From Pistacia vera (Eukaryota > Streptophyta > Magnoliopsida > Sapindales > Anacardiaceae): a stretch of 64,000 bases of DNA. Location: contig NW_022196056.1 of NCBI RefSeq assembly GCF_008641045.1, positions 806,001 to 870,000 on the forward strand, in the 5' to 3' direction. Positions 55,971 to 64,000 of this stretch are shown here, piece by piece. The notes beneath the pieces were generated by a model. The model was not told the origin of the DNA, did no database searches, and was given only the letters and a program-made list of their open reading frames with translations. The translations under genes and the position numbers were made by a program. The number at the start of each line of letters is the position of its first letter. The first letter of the stretch is position 1.

Positions 55971-58327
55971 ATTTTTAGTTTAATAGGGATGGAAGTCAGT
56001 TTTCAGCAATGAAAGCACCAATAACAAATCACTTATTAATCTGACTCATGTTCTTTGGATGTCAAATTTAAGGGATAATAAGTTTTATCTAACACCATTC
56101 CACGATTTCATAAATAATATGTGAACAATTTACTAATAAAAAAAACTAATTAATTGTTTAAAATATGGATTTGTGGATAAAAAAAACAATTGTGGTGTGT
56201 TCGGCACTTCTTTGCCAATTCACTAGCCAAATCAGAACACATTTCTTTTTTATGAACTTTGAAAAGTCAAAGTTGGAGGCTTATTGAAATGGTGTCGTTT
56301 TCGAGAATGGAGGGCCAGTTTTTCTAGTCTTCGTGGAATTCATTCAATTAAATCAAAATAGAATGTTGTTGCTCTCTTTGTTCGCAATGTCGCACCATTT
56401 TGCTGAAGATCAATCTTGATCTTCATCCTATGGTTAGAAGGTATCTTGATTTCAAGTGGAAGCTGATGCTGAGACCCTTTAATTGTATAAAAACTCACCC
56501 TTGGTTAACAGAGGGCGGAGAGAGAGTCAATTGGTTTAGGGTTTATCTACTTATCAGGTGTAATTATTTCTCCTTATTGTTGGGTTTAATATAGAGGTTA
56601 ATAATGCTATGTAAATCCATGGATATTGCTATTTGGAATGATATACCACCTTGCCTTGGAGAGTGGATGTATGCCTTGAGTGCCAAACCGTACCATAGTC
56701 AACTTTGTCTCCTTTCATTTTCTTGTTTTTCTCTCTATTTCTTGATGCTTATTGACAATTTTGTGGTTGATTGATACTTAACCTCGTGGGTTAGTTCATT
56801 AGGTGGAACGTGAGCTTGGCTCGGTTATTATTCAGGTCAAAAATTCACAACAATAGTAATATTACACTTATAAAGACTTTATATAAAGTCATCCATACAA
56901 AGTGACATAACATTACTCATGCACTGTCATATCATTCACTATCATTAATGTGCATCTATTAAATTGATTTTTCATATTAATTCTTCTAATTATAATTTAA
57001 CAATCACTTTGTAGGAAAGACTTTGTATAAAGTCTTTGTAGATGTAGTATTATTCGGAAAAAAAAAAAAAAAAAAGCGATCTTCATACAGTAGGAAAGGT
57101 GCTTAATTTGTTAAACCTGTAGTTGGTGAGAATAATGCCTAATAATTATAAAATTTTAAATTTTAAAATATCTTTCTAAATACGGGTGTCCTATGCTGAT
57201 GTTCCCAGATCATCTCTCTTTTCTTACTATGATTGAGTGAGTTTTTCATCTCTTGTATAAAGAGTAATAAGCAAAGGTTCACCAGATGCAAATAGAGCAA
57301 AATGAAAAACAAAGAATAGAAAAAATTCATAGAACACTGCTCATCTTATCTGTCAAAAGGCTACATATTTTGGAAATTCTCCTGAATTTTTAGCTTTTCA
57401 TAGCTGGAAGTTGTAACAGATTTTGTTGTGGTAGCAGACCTTTTTATCACACCAGGGGCGGAGGGAGGGGGTGGCTCACCCGGGCTGCAGCCTAGTGCCT
57501 AGATGAGATTTTGAGAACAAAACAATTAAATTCATATTTAGTGCGCAATAATGGGTTTGTTTGGTGTGCGAAATCTATTTATCTTTTTTAAGAGCACTAC
57601 AGTTATTAAGATGCAATGCTGATGTTTAGAGAAGAAGGATGGACAAGAAATATATATGACCTTGGTGGCTTGGTTAGTTGTCACACAAGTCAAAAGAAAA
57701 AAAAAAAAAAACTTTTATTACCGTCAAATTAAATTATAAAAATTCTACATCCATATCTATGTTTTGTATGTGGTATTTACACAAAAAAGTCTAATTTTAA
57801 TCGATCCACGTTCAATTCTATTTCAATGCTTAGATGAGAAGCAATAGATGAAAACAATTCATTTAGTTTTATTTTCTGTTAAATTTCACTGCTTAGATGG
57901 GAAGTGATGGACAAAATTAATAAGAAAGCGATACATTTTTCTTGTCTCTTACATTAAGAAGAAAAGACAAAGAAGAGAGGGTTTTTTCCTTTTTACAACA
58001 AACAATTGATTCAAACCAGAGAGACTAAATCCTTACAAGCCAAACTATACACCTCCATCTATACACCTTTTACAAAAGCAAGTCTTCAAACTCGTTGCTC
58101 TAGATGTTAGGCCCAGCTTTCAGTAGTCTTCTCTCTAGGGTAGCCCAAGGTTATCGGCAGCTAGATTTTTACCCTCCAAACGTCCTGATCAAGTAAGTAA
58201 TGTAGCAAAGAGATTTAGGAAGTTTGGGGCAGGGGAATATAAGGTATCCTCATGTACAGAGTTGTTCAAAAGCTGAAGAGTTTAAAGCCGGTATTTCGTC
58301 AAATGAACAGAAGACAGGGCGATATTT
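55971..58327. other. AT-rich spacer without recognisable genes
   Basis: About 2.4 kb. No supported reading frame. It has A-tracts (57059-57075, 57698-57711) and a possible DNA-transposon end at 57453 (CAGGGGCGGAGG). It separates the protease fragment from copia element D. Confidence 0.55.
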
Positions 58328-58570
58328 TGTTGAGATTTCCTAAATATTGTGTAATCCTGTAAATCGTCTGTAATTCTTTAGTTATGTCAATTATATGATC
58401 TCATAATATTCTAAATATTATGTAATCTCTTAATTATGTCACACACAATATTATGCTATCTATAACTGATATAATTAAGAGATTTAGAAGATCACATACT
58501 CTCTATATAAAGATTGTAACTCCTTAGTAATATATCAATGAATTGAAACATCAAATTCTTTAAACGAACA
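58328..58570 (+). repeat. 5' LTR of copia D
   Basis: TGTTGAGATTTCC to AACGAACA, 243 bp; TATATAA at 58504-58510. Contains a 14-bp inverted repeat (58424-58437 with 58471-58484). Confidence 0.87.
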
Positions 58571-58583
58571 TTGTATTAGAGCC
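58571..58583 (+). promoter_or_regulatory. Degenerate primer binding site of copia D
   Basis: TTGTATTAGAGCC, two mismatches from the initiator tRNA-Met complement TGGTATCAGAGCC, directly after the LTR. Confidence 0.75.
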
Positions 58584-58686
58584 ACTCTCTGATCCAAAAA
58601 ATTGTTCAGTGTAGAGCAACCGTTGGAAAATTCACTTGCGAGTAAACATTCATCCTGTCGTCGTCAGATGAAGAAGGAGAAACACT

Positions 58687-59473
58687 TGTCTCTCGACGGT
58701 CTAAACCCAGCTTACATTCCCTATTGGTGGGTGAACAATCCAACATTTGGTGAATTCTACTTTACAATGATAGGAAGAGCTGACATCGAAGGATCACAAA
58801 GCAATGTTGCTATGAATGCTTGGGTACCGCAAGCCAGTTATCCCTGTAGTAACTTTTTTGACACCTCTAGCTTCAAATTTTGAATGTCAAAAGGATCGAT
58901 AAGGCACGCTTTCACAGTTCGTGTTTGTACTGAAAATTAGAATCAAATGAGCTTTTACCCTTTTGTTCCACATGAAATTTCTATTCTCGTTGAGCTCATC
59001 TTAGGACACATGTATTATGTTTTAACAGATGTGCTGCCCCAACCAAACTCCCCACCTGAAAATGTCTTTCGCTTGGATCGGCCCGCCGAGACGAGCCTTG
59101 GGTCCAAAAAGAGGGGCAGTGCCCTGCCTCTGATTCACGGAATAAGTAAAATAATGTTGAAAGTAGTGTGGTATTTCACTTTCGCCTTTCGGCTCCCACT
59201 TATACTGTACCTCTCAAGTTATTTCACAAAGTCAGACTAGAGTAAAGCTCAAGAGGCCCATTCATTTGATTGTGGTTTTGCTAGATAGTAGATAGGGACA
59301 ATGGGAATCTCGTTAATCCATTTATGCACGTCACTAATTAGATGATGAGAGATTTGACTACCTTAACAGAGTCATAGTTACTCTTGCTATTTACGCACGC
59401 TTGGTTGAATTACTTTACTTTGACATTTAGAGCACAAACTACATTGTGTGAGCATCCGTAGGGACCATCGCAA
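58687..59473 (-). rRNA. Partial 26S (25S) rRNA pseudogene
   Basis: The + strand is antisense to the 3' part of nuclear 26S rRNA. Recognisable conserved blocks, in + order, are CGACGGTCTAAACCCAGC, CAATCCAACATTTGGTGAAT, AGCCAGTTATCCCTGT, GACACCTCTAGCTTCAAA, CGAGCCTTGGGTCC, CTTTCGCCTTTCGGCTCCCA, TGGGAATCTCGTTAATCCAT and GTCATAGTTACTC. A short stretch is altered near 59250. It is only about 0.8 kb of a ~3.4-kb gene and carries many C-to-T and G-to-A changes, so it is not functional. Confidence 0.92.
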
Positions 59474-60200
59474 CCTATCCCAATCAACCCAAACACTAAC
59501 CTCAACCAATCAAACCAAACCACCACTGCCATTTCATCTCAAAAATCCCAATCGGTAAAAAGTAATTCCACCCATCTTCAACCACAGTCATTTTACAACC
59601 TTTCAAGAAAATTCCCAGAAAAATACCAAAAATCTATCCCGATCAAATTATCCCAATCGGCCATCTACTCCAACTATCTAACCAATCTAACAAATCTTCA
59701 AACCCAAACAACCATTCTACAATTTTTTTAGCCAACAAGTTTCAAACAATAAACAACAACAAACACAACCAATCGCCTAGAGAATCAGATTGACAAAGTA
59801 ACATCACCGATTCCACAAAGATCCAACCAACGACACCATCACCACCATCACAATCCGACGAAACTGTCACCAACACCAACAAATTCCATTGTCGATCAGC
59901 CACCGCAAACCTGCAATCGAAAAGACTCAACAATCAACCACTGCCGTCACCAATCTAGCGGAGAAAAACTCTGATATGCTGCTAATTTGTTGCTGCCATC
60001 GTTGGAGAAGAAGCCCAACATGTCGATCTGTTGCTGCCATCAATTGACCCAATGCCATCTCGATTTGGTCCTGCCATTGTTGGAGAAGAAGCCCAACACA
60101 CGTTGTTGGCATTTAGAGCCGATGCCATCTCGATTTGGTGTTGCCATCACAGGAGAAGAAGCCTAGCACGCGTGTTGGCATTTAGAGAGTTTGTGCGTGT
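59474..60200 (+). other. Unidentified sequence with tandem repeats in copia D
   Basis: First a C/A-rich stretch (CAACC, CCACC, ACCAAC repeats, 59474-59900), then about three copies of a ~75-bp unit with GTTGGAGAAGAAGCCCAACA and GCCATCTCGATTTGG (59985-60190). No gag similarity is seen. Confidence 0.6.
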
Positions 60201-60563
60201 GTGTGTTTATTTTTAACACTCTTTTTTCTTCTTTTATTTATTAAAAAAAAAAAAAGGGTCAAAGAGTTAACAAGTAAAAAAAGGTCAAAAAGCCAAAAGT
60301 CAAAGCCCACAGCTAGAAATGATGGTATGTCTTTACATATGTGTACATATGTTTCTAATAATGCATGGATAATTGATTCTGGTGCTACCAATCATATGAC
60401 ATTTGATTCTAGATATGTTTCTAATCTTAAGTCATCCTTACAAAACTTTGTTTCTACTACCTATGGTGAATTTAATCGGGTCACTAGGAAAGAATCATTA
60501 ACCCTTAAAAACTCTTTACACTTAGATATATTCTGTCTTAGTTGTCCCATCTCTGAATTATAA
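60201..60563 (+). pseudogene. Copia D protease region
   Basis: A lysine-rich stretch is followed by NNAWIIDSGATNHMTFDS, the D-S-G active site of copia proteases, and by LKNSLHLDIFCLSCPISEL, close to the usual downstream segment. The frame then breaks. Confidence 0.8.
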
Positions 60564-60769
60564 CTTATTGTCAGTCTCCAAAATAACCAAAGTCTTATCT
60601 TGTGTGGTGTTTTTTTTGCCTGAATTTTGTGAGTTTAAGAGCATTCAAACAAAACAAGCTATTTGTCGTGGTATTAGATGGGGACTATTGTATTACTTGG
60701 ATTAGAGTCAAAAAACTTTTCCATGTTACAGCAGGCTTTGATAGTAGATTACTCGAAAAAGGATAAGCA

Positions 60770-61645
60770 AAAATCCGACATCTAGTTATGGCATTGGTGC
60801 CTCAGACATGCTTCGTTCAGTTACCTGAAGAAACTTTTTCCAAGTTTGTTTTAAGAAAAAAATGATATCAGCAACTTCCGCTGTGATGTCTATGAACTAT
60901 CAAAAAGCATCGATTCCCATTTCCAATAACATTAAACAAAAGTCCAAGTCATTTTATGCTTATACATTCAGATGTCTAGGGGCCATCATAAGTCACTACT
61001 TTAGGTGGATCCCGTTGGTTTGTTACTTTTATTAATGTCTAATGAAACCCAAAGGTGAGGTTAATTTGATCTTTCAAAGATTTCACAAAATGGTTCATAC
61101 ATAGTATAATGCACAGGTTCAAGTCCTCCAAAGTGGAGAAGAATATCAAAGATCGGATCTTCAACAGTACTTGGCAACACATGGCATCATTTATCGAACT
61201 ACTTGTCCCAACATGCCCCAACAAAATGATGTTGCTGAGTGGAAAAATTGACACTTATTGGAGGTTGTTCGTGCCTTATTAATAGAAGCTCACGTGTTGT
61301 TATCTTTTTGGGGAGAAGCACTCACTTCTGCAGCTTATCTAATCAATTGGATACCCTCTAGTTCTATTGAGTTCCAGACACCTTTTCAAGCTCTTAGTAA
61401 ATCAGTGAATGCTCTACCAGTCACAAACTTACTACCTTATGTTTTTGGATGTATCGCTGTGTGCACCTCCATAAACATCAACGCAACCAATTGTCCCCTC
61501 TTGCATTGAAATGTGTTTTCATTGGGTATGGTGTTCATCAAAAGAGGTATCGATGTTATCAGCCTCTAACTCAAAAAACCTTTGTGACGATGGATGTTGT
61601 TTTCCATGAAGAATTGATGTATTTCTCTTCCAAGTCTAAACTTTA
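60770..61645 (+). pseudogene. Copia D integrase
   Basis: Badly broken. QYLATHGIIYRTTCPNMPQQ and NDVAEWKN correspond to the region around the catalytic E, which is retained in a stop-bearing frame. LLEVVRALLIEAHVLLSFWG, LINWIPSSS, YVFGCIAVC and LKCVFIGYGVHQKRYRCYQP follow in order, and TMDVVFHEELMYF ends it at about 61645. The first catalytic D region is not convincingly seen. Confidence 0.78.
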
Positions 61646-62094
61646 GGAGGAGTACTGTCAGGAAGAAATTCAGACTCTTGACTATGCTGTTTAAGATATG
61701 GAAGACTATGACTCAAAAAATAGGCATGTTGGTTGATAAGAAGATCCAGTAGATGATGAAAATATAGAGTAATTCCAAATCCGCCTGAAGAATCTTCACC
61801 TTAGTCCGAGTCCCTTATACTTGATAGGCCACGACCATCTCCTATGCCACAACCATCTCTTGCTGAGAATGTTCTTGATTTGAAGTCTGAACCAATTGAG
61901 TTTGAACCAATTAGGAAACAGTTACCATCACGTAGTACTAAAGGGATTCCTAAACAACATATGAACATGAATAATCGAGTAAGGTTAAATACCCCATGAG
62001 TCATTATGTGTCTAACCATTGTCTGTCAAGAATCAAATATGTCATTTGTAAATCAATTATCTGATGTATCTATTCCTAATAGTGTGCAAGAAGT

Positions 62095-63060
62095 CTCATA
62101 TAATCCAAAATGGAAAGCTGCTATGAATGAAGAGATAAGATCGTTATAGAAGAATGAAACCTGAGAACTTGTTGATCGTCTACCAGGAAAGAAGACCGTT
62201 GGATGTCGATGGGTCTACACTATGAAGTATAAAGCTAATGATACCATTGAGAGATTCAAAGCTAGACTAGTAGCAAAAGGGTACACTCAAATCCATAGGA
62301 TCAACTATATAGAGACATTTGCACCTATAGCTAAAATCAACATGGTACATATCTTATTATCTTTAAGTGCAAACCTGGATTGGCCTTTACAATAATTTGA
62401 TATAAAAAATGTATTCCTACATGGAGAATTGTTAGAAGAGATCTTTACGGATCCTTCACTAGGGTGTATTCCACCAGATAAGCACAGCCAAAAGGTTTGT
62501 GAGTTAAAGAAATCTCTATATGGGTTGAAGTAATCTCCGACAGCATGGTTTGGAAGGTTCGCAAAAGCTATGACGTCTTTTGGCTACCATCAGAGCAATT
62601 CCAATCACACATTGTTCCTTTAAAAACAACAAAGAGAAATCACTACACTTATTGTATATGTGGATGATATGGTGGTTATAGGAAATGATCCAGAAGAAAG
62701 GAAGGCTTTGAAAAAATACTTATCAAAGGAATTCGAGATGAAAGACCTAGGTTCTTTGAAATATTTTCTTGGAATCGAAGTGTCTTGATCTAACAAAGGT
62801 ATCTTTCTATCACAAAGAAAAAATGCCTTGGATGTGTTGCAGGAAACTGGTATGTCAGCACGTCAACCAACTTATATACCAATGGAAGAAGGTTTGAAAT
62901 TAGGAGTCAAGACTGATCAAATAGCAGTTGACAAAGGGAGATACTAGAGACTTGTGGGAAGATTGATGTACTTATCACACACTAGACCAGATCTTGCTTA
63001 TGCATTGACTATAGTCGGTCAGTTCATGCATAATACTAGAGAACAACATATGATGTAGTT
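62095..63060 (+). pseudogene. Copia D reverse transcriptase
   Basis: One frame carries WKAAMNEEIRSL, GCRWVYTMKYKAND, RFKARLVAKGYTQ, NYIETFAPIAKIN, KKSLYGLK, the catalytic TLIVYVDDMVVIGND and LKYFLGIEVS, interrupted by TAG/TAA/TGA stops (for example 62147, 62394, 62532 and 62788). The thumb and connection (GRLMYLSHTRPDLAYAL) continue to about 63050. Confidence 0.88.
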
Positions 63061-63590
63061 ACGCATATCTTGAGATATTTAAAACATGCTCTTGGAAAGG
63101 GAATCATATTTACTAATGAGGACTACCAAAATGTGAATGCATATACTAATGCGGCTAATTGGGCTGGAGCAGTGGATGATAGGCGATCTACTTCTAGTTA
63201 TTTCACTTTTATAGGTGGTAATCTAGTCACTTAGAGAAGCAAAAAAACAAAATGTTGTGGCACACTCAAGCGTTGAAGTAGAATTTAGGGAAATGACACT
63301 TGAGATTTGTGAAGCTTTGTGACTATATTTGGGCTATCAACCAATCTAGTTATATTGTGACAGTAAAGTAGCATGTGATATTGCCCACAATCCAGTTCAA
63401 CATGATTGTACGAAACATGTTGAAGTTGACAGATTTTTTGTCAAAGAAAAATTAGATGAAAAAATTATTGAATTGCCCAAGAGTTGATCAGACGATCAAT
63501 TGGACGACATACTTACCAAAGCTGTCTTTAAACTCATATTCTCACAAGCCTTAGACAAGCTGGGCATGTGTGATATCTACGCACCAACTT
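63061..63590 (+). pseudogene. Copia D RNase H and pol end
   Basis: Frame-shifted pieces. LYCDSKVACDIAHNPVQHD and TKHVEVDRFFVKEKLDEKII, then LDDILTKAVFKLIFSQALDK are the copia RNase H/C-terminal motifs, followed by LGMCDIYAPT and TGA at 63590-63592 beside the polypurine tract. Confidence 0.85.
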
Positions 63591-63599
63591 GAGGGGGGT
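63591..63599 (+). promoter_or_regulatory. Polypurine tract of copia D
   Basis: GAGGGGGGT before the LTR start TGTTGAG. Confidence 0.85.
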
Positions 63600-63800
63600 T
63601 GTTGAGATTTCCTAAGTATTGTGTAATCCTGTAAATCTTTTGTAATCCTTTAGTTATGTCAAGAATACGATCTTATGGTCTTCTAGATATTATATAATCT
63701 CCTAATTATGTTAGATATAATATTATATAATCTATAACTGACATAATTAGGAGATCCAAGAGATCATATACTCCATGTATAAAGACCCTAACTCTATTAC
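63600..63800 (+). repeat. 3' LTR of copia D (truncated)
   Basis: Matches 58328-58530 from TGTTGAGATTTCC to the TATAAAGA region and then loses similarity near 63795. It contains the same inverted repeat as the 5' LTR with a compensating base pair (63697-63711 with 63741-63755). Confidence 0.82.
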
Positions 63801-64000
63801 TCAAGCTGATTAATAGCCCAAAAACGTTACCACTTTTAGGCTCCTCTTCAAAATGTACCATTTTAAGCATGTGTTTTAAGTGTTCTGTTTCTTTTGTTCT
63901 AAAACTTTAGCTAAAACACTCTTTGCTTCTACTTAAAAGGGCAAGTCAAATGTAATTTTTCTTCTTCAGATCAGTTAATACAAGATTCATGATTTCCTTA

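Larger units (their letters stand above)
58328..63800 (+). mobile_element. Copia element D with rRNA-derived internal sequence
   Basis: 5' LTR, degenerate tRNA-Met site, protease, integrase, RT, RNase H, polypurine tract and a 3' LTR that fades near 63800. No gag N-terminus is found; the space holds antisense 26S rRNA sequence and unidentified DNA. All genes are full of stops, so it is old or was never autonomous. Confidence 0.87.

Noticed and set aside
58602..59240. Two + strand reading frames of 93 and 97 codons that could be read as novel proteins
   Set aside because: They are translations of the antisense strand of 26S rRNA; conserved rRNA blocks explain every part.

Overview
The window is repeat-dense nuclear DNA of a flowering plant, most likely a eudicot. 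It contains chromovirus, Tat and copia LTR retrotransposons with initiator-tRNA-Met-type primer sites, a nuclear 26S rRNA fragment, and a piece of a papain-like plant cysteine protease gene. I cannot name the species. I see no intact single-copy host gene; almost everything is LTR retrotransposon, much of it nested.

Layout. (1) 1-5579, + strand: the 3' half of a Ty3/gypsy chromovirus (RT, RNase H, integrase with chromodomain, 3' LTR). It sits inside the 5' LTR of (2) a Ty1/copia element at 5580-14643, + strand, with ~1.78 kb LTRs. (3) 14644-16905: AT-rich DNA without recognisable genes. (4) 16911-36176: a complete but decayed Tat-type Ty3/gypsy element on the minus strand, bounded by a TTTGT target-site duplication. 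Gag, protease, RT, RNase H and integrase run right to left from 35.3 to 28.0 kb. On the opposite strand, between pol and the 3' LTR, lies a second, apparently spliced gene (about 18.6-27.0 kb) with a Transposase_28-like ('putative gypsy-type transposon') domain and an acidic, coiled-coil-like C-terminus. Solo LTRs interrupt this element: a copia LTR (19143-20948, TSD CTATC), a gypsy LTR (21263-25710, minus strand, TSD CTTGT) that itself contains a same-family LTR in opposite orientation (21720-24492, TSD ATGCA), and another LTR (29396-30825, TSD ATTAG). (5) 36798-41321: the left end of a second Tat-like element with the same design (LTR, tandem repeats, antisense spliced gene), its intron hit by a copia solo LTR (38574-40328, TSD GATTC). 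(6) 41322-53961: two copia copies on the minus strand in tandem, sharing the middle LTR; the right copy is full of short deletions and carries an inverted repeat. (7) 53962-55500: the 3' end of another copia element. (8) About 55580-55860: a cysteine-protease gene fragment. (9) 58328-63800: a decayed copia element, + strand, whose gag region is replaced by ~790 bp of antisense 26S rRNA plus unidentified sequence.

The most interesting system is the antisense gene of the Tat elements. It appears in two different element copies, each time on the strand opposite the LTR/gag-pol orientation, next to hairpin-forming tandem repeats, with candidate introns and its own candidate promoter. Two regions need assembly checks before biology is inferred: the single N at 1437 inside a 378-bp duplication, and the indel-rich right copy of the copia array (48.3-53.7 kb).
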